Assembly (NCBI GenBank): GCA_019095985.1
Contig: CM032669.1
Coordinates: forward strand, 59,684,560-59,748,559
DNA from: Streblospio benedicti
Taxonomy: Eukaryota; Annelida; Polychaeta; Spionida; Spionidae
Direction: 5' to 3'
DNA length: 64,000 nt
How positions within the stretch are numbered: the first letter of the stretch is position 1; each line of letters opens with the position of its first letter. The notes below the pieces were generated by a model, which ran no database searches, was not told the origin of the DNA, and worked only from the letters and a program-made list of their open reading frames with translations. The translations under genes and the position numbers were made by a program. Shown here in pieces: positions 1-10,112 of the stretch.

Positions 1-600
1 ATTGAAAGCAGGTACATTTCCAGATAAGAATGTGCATGACGTATTCATCGAGAAATGTAACAAGCGAAATGATGCATGGGGAAATGATGTTCTTATTAGG
101 ATGTCTGAGGGGGATGGACATCATCAGGGTTCCCAAAGATTTTGTTTGGCAAAATTCCATGACTTTTCAATGACTTTTCCAGACAAATCTCTATTTTTAT
201 ATATTCGTCCAGGCCTGTAGCAAGGGTTAGAAAAGTGAGGGAGGGCACAGAAATGTATTGATGCAAGCTGAAACGCTGTGAAGCCACTCCAAGGGGGGTC
301 CTGGGGGCCATGCTCAACCGGAAATTTTTAATTTCTGCAGTAAAAATGATGGCGCAAGCGTTTGTGTCGATCCCAGCACATTCAAGAGGGGTCCGGGGGG
401 TTTTCCCTCTGGGAAAATTTTCAAAAATTGGATACTCTGAGAGAAATTCTGGTGCATTTTCAAGCCAAATAAAGATTTTATTTTAAAGTGAGGGGGCACT
501 TTTTAATATTTTCTCTATTTCAGACCAAAATCTGGTAAAAAAAGTGAGTGGGCACGTGCCCAACTGGCCCCACCGCTTGTTTGACCATGTTGGTGCATTA
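1..600. repeat. Unclassified dispersed-repeat relic
   Basis: Contains G-rich blocks separated by A/T runs (agtgagggagggcac, ggggtccggggggtttt, aagtgagggggcac) and ends near gccccaccgcttg. The block pattern is that of decayed interspersed repeats in invertebrate genomes. No coding region and no defined ends. Confidence 0.35.
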
Positions 601-633
601 TTTTCCAATTTGTACCTCATTCAAACTTTTATG

Positions 634-1132
634 TTATGTAGTGACTGTCTACCAAACGAAGTAGGACATGTAAGAAATCAAATTCAGTGTTGAAAAAGTG
701 ACAATTCGTAAACATAGGGCTAATCTGTAGCATAACATCTCATATAACATACTATTTGTGATCTGTCAGTCAAGCATTAAATTGCATTGGGTTGTATAGC
801 TTAACTAAACAAGACAATGAATATGTGGTACACAATACACAATGGCCAATACACAATACATAGGTAAGTACTATAACTAATGATCATACATTTTACAGAT
901 ATTATTTTGTGTTTCTCTGCATTAGTAGAATTAGAAGTAATTAAATTACATATATAGATTTACATTATGTAGTGACTGTCTACGAAATGAAGTAGGACAT
1001 GTAAGAAATCAAATTCAGTGTTGAAAAAGTGACAATTCGTAAACATAGGACTAATCTGTAGCATAATATCTCAAGGATAAGATATTATTTGTGATCTGTC
1101 ATAGTCAAGCATTAAATTGCATTGGGTTGTAC
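634..1132. repeat. Direct repeat of about 165 bp, two copies
   Basis: The copies at about 634-797 and 965-1132 share the start ttatgtagtgactgtcta and continue through tagtaggacatgtaag-like, cgtaaacatagg and gcattgggttgta sequence. Most positions match, with a few substitutions and indels. The roughly 165 bp between them is unrelated. Source unknown. Confidence 0.8.
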
Positions 1133-1269
1133 AACAGCTTGTATGTTAAACTATAAATCTCTATAACAATAATACTACAGTAACTGTGTCACTCTTGTTT
1201 AGAATATACATATTCCCACCAATAGTACAGATTTCCACCAGATGTCGACATAGCTATATCAGCATCCAG

Positions 1270-1791
1270 TAGTGTTGGGACGATGATCGACTATAATCGG
1301 TGATCGGTCGTTTGTACCAAACGATTCAGGGCTCGATTAGCGTGAGGCATAATCGATTGTGTAAATAATTGCTTTTTTTCAAACACGATTCAAACTTGTG
1401 TATGATCTATTAGTAACGTTATTTAATCGATCTATTACAAATGTTTTCCAGAAAATAGAAATAACTTACTTATTAGTAATAGTCTACATAAAGATAACTT
1501 ACTTATATTTTGCAATGTGAAAAATATACACACGCATGTTTCCGTGCATCAGCGCGCATGCTCAGTAGTTCAAATGTCGAGAAAGCGAAAGTAAGTTTGC
1601 GCCCATAGTGAATGCATCTTATTGTGTAACGTGGTCACGGTGATTAGAGCTCCTACGACAAGCGGACCATATTCAAATAGGTGATTACATATAAATATCA
1701 TCTGAAACGAATAAATCTGATGATCGGTCACTTGGGCCAACTGATTTTAAGTGATGATCAGTTGTCAAATTCCAACTGATTCCCAACACTA
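1270..1791. mobile_element. hAT-type MITE, left copy of the composite
   Basis: 522 bp with the terminal inverted repeat TAGTGTTGGGA. Internal sequence (gatcggtcgtttg, tgcgcatgctcagtagttc) is closely similar to the right copy at 2335-2835. No transposase. Confidence 0.85.
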
Positions 1792-1936
1792 CTGATTGAC
1801 TTGGTAAAACATCTTGGAATGTTTTGTGCAATACTAAAAAAAACTTGATTTTGATATTTTATATGGACGGTAGTAATTTTAAAAGGAATACTCATAATTA
1901 GTCTACAGAATGCAAGTCAAAATGTCGTTTTTTAAG

Positions 1937-2164
1937 GTTTGTGCCGGGGCATGCACAGCGTTTGCCTCACGTCAGAGGGCAAAGTGTTTACATGGGGATG
2001 TAATGACAAAGGCGCTTTTAGGCAGACACACGGAGGACGAGGATGAGACGAAGTCGCTGGGAGAAGCTGTGGTCACTGGGAAAATGGTGCAAGTGTCTGC
2101 CGGAGACAGTTACAGTGCAGCAGTCACTGAAGACGGCCGAGTGTTTGTCTGGGGCATCTTTAGG
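1937..2164 (+). pseudogene. RCC1-like exon fragment carried between two MITEs
   Basis: The reading frames give GMHSVCLTSEGKVFTWGCND, then LGRHTEDEDETKSLGE and VVQ-type VSAGDSYSAAVTEDGRVFVW. This matches one repeat of RCC1, the Ran guanine-exchange beta-propeller. An acceptor-like tttttaag precedes it and a donor AGG/gtaaga follows at 2164/2165, so it was copied as genomic DNA with its introns. Two compensating indels are seen (one base short near 1945-1948, one extra T near 2018), so it is decayed. Alternatively it is a real exon of a neighbouring RCC1 gene, but no other RCC1 exon is seen. Confidence 0.75.
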
Positions 2165-2334
2165 GTAAGATATTTTATGTCGCCTGTTTTGTAAATCATG
2201 TCAACCATCTTGTGTTATTGAAGGGAGCCTTTGTCTTCATAGACTTTTTCTGTCTCGAATGTTTAAAACTTTTTTTAATATGAATTATTCACTTTTGTCA
2301 AAAGTTTTGACACACAATTATCAATCCAGAAACC

Positions 2335-2835
2335 TAGTGTTGGGACGATGATTGACTATAATCGGTGATGGGTCGTTTGTGCGAACGATTCAGGGCTCGA
2401 TTAGCGTGAGGCATAATCGATTGTGTAAACAATTGCTTTTTTTCAAACACGATTCAAACTTGTGTATGATCTATTAGTAACGTTATTTAATCAATCTATT
2501 ACAAATACTTGCCAGAAAATAGAAATAACTTACTTATATTTTGCATTGTGAAAATATACACACACATGTTTCCGGGCGTCAGTGCGCATGCTCAGTAGTT
2601 CAAATGTCGAGCCCCCAGCAACGAGAAAACGAAAGTAAGTTTGCGCCCATAGTTAATGCATCTTATTGTGTAACGTGGTCATGCCGATTAGAGCTCCTAC
2701 AACAGGCGGACCATATTCAAATGGGTGATTACATATAAATATCGTATGAAACGATTAACTCTGATGATCAGTCACTTGGGCCAACTGATTTTAAGTGATG
2801 ATCAGTTGTCAAATTCCAGCTGATTCCCAACACTA
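2335..2835. mobile_element. hAT-type MITE, right copy of the composite
   Basis: 501 bp, same termini and orientation as the left copy. The two differ by scattered substitutions and a small deletion (about 1465-1500 in the left copy is missing here). The right flank carries the 8-bp target copy. Confidence 0.85.
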
Positions 2836-3162
2836 GCATCCAGTCGCTCCATTCAGAAGCATACAAGTACAGTTTTTTTTGCAAGAACAATCAGACTCTG
2901 GAACCAACTACCCACTGGGATCCAACAGAGCACCTCCCTACATTGTTTCAAAGTTGCCACCTCCACCTGGATCACACCTCTCCAGTGGGTGAAAAGAAAC
3001 AATACCTGGGCATTAATGTAAATCAAGATCAAGATTGTTTTTTAACCCACTGCACAGAAGTTTTATCTAATGTAAAATACTTCAACGCACACTGTCCAGT
3101 ATGACATCACCCACATCCCATGTTCAATCGGCCATATGTCCATTTGGATGCAAGATTGAAGA

Positions 3163-3163
3163 T

Positions 3164-3194
<31 letters not shown>

Positions 3195-4440
3195 CGTTTT
3201 ATTTGGGCAGGCCTGAATTAATCCTCTGCAGAGGGTGCGGCCTGGCTGCCTAGTTGTGACCTTAGACGTCCCCTCCATGCTTGACGGTCCTTGGGGTCCA
3301 TTCCTTCCATGCCAAGTGATACTCTGTCGCGTTTCACCAGCTCATCCCAGGTCAACTTTGGGTCTGCCTGGAGCTTTCTGTCTCATGATTTTATGCTCCC
3401 TCACTCTGGCTATCCAGCCGGTGCTTCGCTTCGACATGGCCTAGCCATCTCATCCTGTTCGCCGGGGCACAGCTTCGATGTCCTTTATGCCAAGCTTTTC
3501 TAGGAGGCAGTCAGAGCTCACGTCATCCTGGGGCCTTACACGACAGATCCATCGGATCATGGCTCGATCATTTCTTCTCAAACGGTTCAGGGTCTTGGAG
3601 GAGGCAGCCCAGGTTTTGGAACCATGTAGCATCACACTACGTACACAAGTGGGAGTACACTCTACCTCTGGATACCAGCGGAGATACTTGTTTGTGAGTA
3701 TCGGGAGGAGCTCACGGAACTTCCCCCCATGCGGTCCTGCATCTCACGGTAGCGGCTAGCTCACAGTCACCACCGCTGGATAGCATGTCACCCAAGTAGC
3801 AGAACTTCGGACACAACTTCCAGCTTATGCTCACCTACTGTGACCTCCTTGACTGGCCTGCCATCAACAGGTCTGGCAGCACCTGCACACCTCGGACATA
3901 TGTAACTTGGGTCATTTCTCAGAGGGCCTTTGATGCCACTGCATTTCTTGTGGACCCAACAGGCACATTTTCCCACAGTAGATGGAGTTACTACCTGTAC
4001 CCGCGAGACAGACAGCACAGGGATGTTTCCCAGTCTTCTGCAGTCTGTCGAGCTGTAACCCAGAGATCATACACTTGGTTTTTCCCATGTTCACACGGAG
4101 TCCCTTCTCCTCCATACCCTCCTTCCAGACCTGCACCTTATCCAGTAACTCTTGTTTTGTGTTTGCAATAATGACTTGTCACTAGATCATCAGCGTACAG
4201 CAGTTCCCAGTGGCATCCAGTGCGGAACTGAAGGGAGAGAGCCTCTAGTACTATAATGAAGAGCAGTGGGCTTAGGACTGAGCCCTGGTGCACACCGACC
4301 TCCACACTAAACTCTTCACTGTACTCATCTCCAACACGTACCCGACTCCGTACATTATTGTACATTGACTGCACCAGCACTACCAGCCACTCCTCGACAC
4401 GTAGCTTGCGCAAGGCCCACCAGATGACATATTTTTACCC
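3163..4440 (-). mobile_element. Non-LTR retrotransposon (LINE) fragment with PHD-like finger
   Basis: Minus-strand frames encode the reverse transcriptase palm (VGVHQGSVLSPLLFIIVLEA and LLYADDLV), a Cys/His knuckle (HPCAVC, WVHKKCSGIKG, CPRC) and the C-terminal part (SKTLNRLRRNDRAMIRWICR and VRPQDDVSSDCLLEKLGIKD). The 3' end is a (GAT)n tract, at 3166-3192. It is 5' truncated and lies in several frames, so inactive. It resembles an abundant family in marine invertebrates; the clade (RTE or I-like) is not settled. Confidence 0.85.
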
Positions 4441-4815
4441 TAAGCTTTATATTATTTAATTTCTGGCCCAAATTTGACCCAATATCAGCTAGATCATTAT
4501 AGCTAATAATTTTATGTTTTTTATATATTAAATCATGGATGTTTGTTTAACATCTGTTTCGACGGACTTGGACAACGAGTTGCAAATTAGCGCTATCAAA
4601 ATACATCTTCATTATACAAATCCACATCTTTACTACAAGTTCATGTTTTTCACCACAACACAAGCACATGGCACCAGAGTACCTGCTGTTTACTGGTAAC
4701 ATGTACACAATAATAATTTTGTTTGTTTTGATATTTTATATTTAAGTTAGAGTTGCGTTTTTTTAAAGAATTAGTATAAATTAGATGAAATCATAAAAAA
4801 ATGACTTAAAACAAT

Positions 4816-4870
4816 TGGATTATCACTATTTGGACTATCACTATTTGGATTATAACTATTTCGATTATCA
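4816..4870. repeat. Short tandem repeat, about 15-16 bp unit
   Basis: Four imperfect units of the form ggattatcactattt lie directly before the ORF at 4874. Confidence 0.7.
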
Positions 4871-4873
4871 TAT

Positions 4874-5179
4874 ATGAAAATGTCACAAACACCAGTCAAG
4901 ATTTATAAACAAGGAGCTGTAGTGCCATCCATAAAGTTGTGCTTAGTGTGCAGTGAATATTACAGTATAAAAACTGATGGCACAAGTGGAGTATGCTATG
5001 ATTTGGTTCAAAAAAATTTTAACATTTGTTTTTCGAAAACTGATATCAATAATGGTGCACATGTTTGTAAAGAGTGTAAAAGGCCTTTTGGAGAAATTGA
5101 ATCAACAGAAGAAAAACTAAAAAATCTTTTAGAAGCAGTGAAATCCAAAAATAGTCAAAAGTTTCTCATTCAAAATTAG
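4874..5179 (+). CDS. Unidentified 101-codon ORF with ZAD-like cysteine pairs
   Basis: Encodes MKMSQTPVKIYK, then CLVCSEYY, CYDLVQKNFN, CKECKRPFGEIESTEEKLKN and LLEAVKSK. Two CxxC pairs separated by a spacer with an internal Cys, followed by a helix, resemble the treble-clef ZAD module found at the start of many zinc-finger and transposon-related proteins. After the stop, a further VPKELGLLTR and a gtaaga donor follow, so this may be the first exon of a decayed gene. Origin in a mobile element is possible. Function not known. Confidence 0.4.
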   Translation: MKMSQTPVKIYKQGAVVPSIKLCLVCSEYYSIKTDGTSGVCYDLVQKNFNICFSKTDINNGAHVCKECKRPFGEIESTEEKLKNLLEAVKSKNSQKFLIQN

Positions 5180-5857
5180 TACCAAAAGAACTGGGTCTTC
5201 TTACGAGGTAAGAAGATGAAAAAGAAAAAAAAAATGTTGCAGAGCCGCTGGATAGGTAAGTAAGTGATGCCCACCCAAGGTGGTGATAACACACTGACAG
5301 AGGAGATATGTATTCATTAAACATTCCAAAAAAAGACGTGTGGGGGGGGGAGTGCAGGGATAGACTTAAGTATGACAAAGATACCGGTAATCAGGACGGG
5401 CTGGTTTGAAAATCTACCAGTCCTGTCGATTATCAGCAGGTCCTGACCAAGTGCGATACAGTTTTTCAAAATGAATTTATTAAAATGTCTTCCATCATTC
5501 TGGCTGTCTGGAGGCCACGTCAGTGCCATCCAACCACTCAGAACTGTCCACGTCAACGCATGTGTTCAGAATCTGACTAGAATCTAGTAAAATCATGCCA
5601 CGTCAACCCCAAAAACAGAATCTTCTTTTCTCAATTGTATTTAGAGCATTTTAGCAGGTGTAGATGAATTTCTCTGAAATATTTACCACCAGGTTGTTTC
5701 AAATGTTATCTGCCCAATGTGATTTTGTGTCAGTCTAATTTGTCTACACCTGATATTTGGGGATGTTTGTACAATAAAATGTAAATATATTTTTACTTAT
5801 TTGACAAACTAAATGTACAATATCTAAATTTTGCAAAGTTTTGTATAGCATTATATA

Positions 5858-5957
5858 NNNNNNNNNNNNNNNNNNNNNNNNNNNNNNNNNNNNNNNNNNN
5901 NNNNNNNNNNNNNNNNNNNNNNNNNNNNNNNNNNNNNNNNNNNNNNNNNNNNNNNNN
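5858..5957. other. Assembly gap of 100 N
   Basis: Exactly 100 unknown bases, a conventional placeholder length; the true size is unknown. Confidence 0.99.
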
Positions 5958-8900
5958 AGGTTTGAAATTTGCATCTATGACATCATTAGACATGATTATT
6001 TCCTCCCCCTCCCCCATTCTTGCTGCCATTTAAGTGAATTATGTACTCCGCCATGTTTTTCTTGAATAAATCCTATATCAATGTGATTTTGCCTTATCCA
6101 ACTAAACAATGCTCTTTAATCATTTCTCAAACCCCTAATATTAATTGATACCATCTTAAAATCACATGCTTATCCACCACAATCAATCCACTTTCCCTCT
6201 TGTATAAATACGCTTTCTAGATAATAAAAAATGATGCCTTAAATCCAGCTATATACACATTTACCACATGTGCCATATATAATATGTATGTGTTATCATG
6301 GAACTTTATTTCCAACAAACATGCTATGATTGTGGAAAAACGATTTATAGATATAATATAAATAGGGAGTTGAAAAGATAAAGTAGGCTTCATTTGAGAT
6401 GAGTGTGAAGGATGTTGTACAATATGTATATCAAAAGGAAAGGCTGTAGTGTAATGAATGCACTGAAAAGTTTCAATAGCACATGATAAGTTCACCCAGC
6501 TCTGTAATCCTCCCCATCCCACCCAAACAAACACAAGTAAAACAACACATGTAATATATTTATATCCATTCCATTTATTATTTTTTATAAAAAATGTATA
6601 TTCCCTGATCGACAAATCCATTCACTTATCATTTCAGTACTTTCCATTGTAAAAGTGTAACAACTGCAGATTTGAAATACCAAAATATGCTACTTCATTG
6701 ATACAAAGAAAGAAGTATCATGTACTTTGTAAACGTGCATGTCAAGATTATTTCTAGTATTTATTTTTATTTATAAAAGAATTTTATATTTAGACTATTT
6801 CATGACCATTGTATGAATAACAACGGAGGAGGTTTGCTATTAGCTTGCTACATTGGAAGAAAATAAGTCGTTAAAATATAAACAACTTTTATACATTGTC
6901 CTATAGGTTTTTTCATCCATTCAACTTCCAACGGTTTTAAATATATACAGATTCTAAGGTTAAGTCTAATGGACTAAATTTGAAAAATGCTCGATCAAAT
7001 ACCTAGTTATTTTTTGGAAACACATTCTTTATTTCGTTTTCAGTCAAAATATGTGCTCAAAAAATATAAGTACAATGTATGTGTTTTGTATTTGGAGATC
7101 AGTATACTGTAGGTTTGATTTTCTTTAAACACCACATTTCTCTCATTCAGTCCACTATAACTTCCAGCAAAAACAAAGCAATTTTACGTCTCACAAAAAA
7201 GCTGGATAATTCAATTTCTTGGGTTTTCTAGCACAGCCAAACTTGTGATTGCCTAATCAAGATCATAAACCTTTAACAAATAGTAGATATAATGATATAT
7301 ATCCTGCTTATAAATAGGTAAAATCTGCCTTCTGATTAATCATATGATAGGTTCCATTCTTAGCACCACAGTGACTACAACATGTCGTCCATTTGATCTG
7401 ATTCATTAGGAGCCCTTTAGAGTTTGTAAAATTTGGCATAATATTTAGGATATGCTGGTGAGTGCCGACGAGAACCGGCAGCTTTGTTTGTCTTTGACAC
7501 AGGAACACAAAGTATGAAGCCGCCCCCCGGGACAAGCAAACAATAAAGTAGCCACGTCGGCGCCATGACGACGGTGGCAGCACGAGACCAGTATCACCAC
7601 GACGACGACACAATCACAGGACTTGACAGCTACGACTGGGTTACACTTCCACCGACACAGTGCATGGTGCGCTTCTATCTAGAACTCTCTCTAACGTGGT
7701 GACATCGCGGTTATTGTGTTTGCTTTTACGGGGATACAACATAAGTTATTTTTTAACAAATGCATCCAAATATTTTCAAAAATGGATCACTATCACAAAC
7801 AACAGATTGTCAATAGAATTGCATTCTTGAGCAGGCTCTTTTTAACACAATATCAAAAGTTGAAACCATGCACAGATACTTCAATATAAAACAATCAACA
7901 AAACCACAAAAATAATCACAAATTTTTGAAAAATAAACTTACTGGTTAAAAATGCGTTAAAGACTATTCAAAACGAGCATCAATCACTCGTACCCGTAGC
8001 TTTACACAAAGATTAACGGCTAAAAATAAATGTTACTTTGACAAACATGGTTCAATGAAAACAAATCTACTTTGCTCACAATTTCAAAAAATCCAAGGAC
8101 CACAGACACAGTTTCAAGTGTATAAAAATAAAAAGTGCATTTTTTAACTTTGATACAAATACAATGGAATTATTTCACAGACTTTTCAGACTATATATAC
8201 ACATTAGCACGATCAAATATATTAATACATTATGATATGCAAGCTACATACTTATACAACTGAGGCAAGATCATTCCAACTTGCAAAATAAGACAAAATG
8301 AGAGATTTTCGTCCAAACTGTTTATATTTCCGTGCTCACAAGAGGAATACATTACTTTTGGTACAAGAGCAAATACAAATACTTTAAAACTACATCAAAA
8401 CTACAATTGCAATAAATGTCAACAAATCTTAATAAATAAGGTGCTATTCCTAACTTTCCACTCTTCTGATCGGTTTCAAATTCACAAATATACCTCGTCA
8501 GCATGTACACAATATAAAACTATATCTTTGCATTGTAAGAAATACAAATCTTGGAATACAACGTACGATGAATATTGAAAGAAGACAATAAGGAACATCA
8601 CAATGCTTGCATACATGGTTGTAATATCCAAGTGCTGATAGTGGCTCCGCCAAGCGGCCAGTTCTGGGACCGCCGCGTCTTCTCCTCCTGTCCTCACAGA
8701 GACTTCTCTGTATCATAAATACAATGACTTTGACTGTATTACGGATATACATCATCATATCACAGAGACAGTACAATCATTTCCTAGAGATTAACACTTC
8801 ATTGGCTGCAGAAGCAGCAGCAGCTAAATGTCACCATTCAGCCACCATTATTTTCCATCATGTGACCTCCTCTATGTTGGTCATGTGACGCCGCGGATTG

Positions 8901-9308
8901 TCCTACCATGTGTAGAAACACGTTGGGTTTGCATTATCCACAGCCACTAAAGACTATTACTTTCAAGTGTACAAAAAAACTATGATTGTACAAAAAGCTG
9001 CTTCATTGAATTGCCTATTTCGTGTGTGGTGCAAATACAAATTCTACTTCAAATCAAAATGCTGTTTACATTGTTCGCGACGACACTATCATTGATATTG
9101 CAGAGCAAAGAAATGCTGCTGCTGCAAGCGGCGGCCGCGTGTTTGAGGGTTTGAGTCCTGCGACAACGTCCGCGTGCTGCATGTGGCACTCTCTGTCACG
9201 GCGGCGGCCTCAGCCTGACGATGGAGGCTGCCGTGCTGCTGCTGCTGCTGCTGCTGTAGCTGGGATTATCCCCACTCCTCCTCCGCCGCGGCCGCCGGGT
9301 TGTTGTTG
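5958..9308 (-). other. Likely 3' UTR and 3' flank of the Cav3 gene
   Basis: AT-rich sequence downstream of the stop with no supported coding region. Minus-strand AATAAA hexamers occur at about 6759-6776 and 6304-6309, so the transcript could end around 6.3-6.7 kb; none can be chosen from sequence alone. A GC-rich patch at 7440-7640 and another at 8640-8700 are not explained. Confidence 0.4.
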
Positions 9309-10112
9309 TCACACGAACTCCTCCCCGCTCACCGACGGCCGCCGCCGCCCGATCCCGCTCTCTTCATTGTCATCGTCGTCGTCGTCATCGGAGGAGGAGC
9401 AAGAAACGTTGCGTTTCCTGGTCTCGGCGGCAGCGTTGCCGTCGGTTACCGTGCAGCAGCCATTGGAGGCAGCGCGGCGGCGACTCTGTCCATTGGCTGC
9501 AGCAGCCGGCGTCGTCGTCGATGGCAACAACAGGAGCGCTTCGGCGGCGTCCTTAATACTGCTAATACTGCCGCCGCCGCCGCCGGCTGCCAGCGAGGCT
9601 TTCCTCCTCTTCGTGGATCCACGAGGCTGAGTTTGATCCTCCGCGGCCGCCGCGCTGTCGTCGCTATGGTTATCCACCTCGTCAATATGGCGGCAGACCA
9701 CACTGTCTGCTGCTGCCACATCTGGTGGCTGCGGCGGCGGCAGTAACGTGGCCTGCTCTGATTGGTCGACGACCGATTCCTCGTCCTCCTCGTCCCAGCA
9801 TGCAGCAGCAGCAGCAGGCAGCGTGGGTTTGGGGGACGTGGACCGCCGCCCGCCACCATCAGCCTCCTCCTCCTCGGGGTCATTCTGGCTGATGATTCGC
9901 TGAATCTCCTCGTCACACTCAGAATCCAGCCAATCGCTGCCTCCGCCATCGTCGTCGTCGGGGTGTGGCGGCGGCGGGTCCGGGTAGAGCGGGGGGTCCG
10001 CGTCAGGCAGCGGAGCGGGCCGGGGCAGCTCCAGCACCAGCCTGACAGCAGCAGCAGCAGCCGTGGGGGCCGGAGGACATCGGGGCAGAGGCTCAGGGGT
10101 CGGAGGCGCAAA
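9309..10112 (-). CDS. Cav3 exon E33: terminal coding exon, low-complexity acidic tail
   Basis: 804 bp including the TGA at 9309-9311; starts [14 protein letters not shown] in phase 0 after ttgcag. Contains poly-Ala, poly-Pro and poly-Asp runs, an acidic block [20 protein letters not shown], a bipartite basic stretch (STKRRKAS), a kinase-like SRRRAAS, a run of eight Asp and a C-terminal SGEEFV. No catalytic domain; cytoplasmic regulatory tail. Most trinucleotide repeats of the window's coding part are here, so length variation between individuals is likely. Confidence 0.85.
   Translation of the reverse strand, partial: FAPPTPEPLPRCPPAPTAAAAAVRLVLELPRPAPLPDADPPLYPDPPPPHPDDDDGGGSDWLDSECDEEIQRIISQNDPEEEEADGGGRRSTSPKPTLPAAAAACWDEEDEESVVDQSEQATLLPPPQPPDVAAADSVVCRHIDEVDNHSDDSAAAAEDQTQPRGSTKRRKASLAAGGGGGSISSIKDAAEALLLLPSTTTPAAAANGQSRRRAASNGCCTVTDGNAAAETRKRNVSCSSSDDDDDDDNEESGIGRRRPSVSGEEFV

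Larger units (their letters stand above)
1270..2835. mobile_element. Composite hAT-type nonautonomous transposon with gene-fragment cargo
   Basis: Two related elements, each bounded by TAGTGTTGGGA and TCCCAACACTA, flank about 540 bp. The 8-bp sequence gcatccag occurs directly outside the left end (1262-1269) and outside the right end (2836-2843). The inner ends have no matching flanks. hAT transposases make 8-bp target duplications, so the whole unit seems to have moved once. It interrupts a LINE frame. Confidence 0.8.
1190..3030 (+). mobile_element. LINE 3' coding end, interrupted by a composite DNA transposon
   Basis: Leaving out 1270-2843 (the insert plus one target copy) gives a continuous frame: RCRHSYISIQ, then SLHSEAYKYSFF, RTIRLWNQLPTGIQQSTSLH and FKVATSTWITPLQW. 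RTIRLWNQLP is a common C-terminal motif of non-LTR reverse transcriptase proteins (CR1/L2/Jockey groups). The LINE end is 5' truncated, and a small frame slip lies in the T run near 2873-2880. Confidence 0.7.

Noticed and set aside
1-9000. A CRISPR-like array among the regular repeats
   Set aside because: Animal genomic context; the repeats are tandem without unique spacers.
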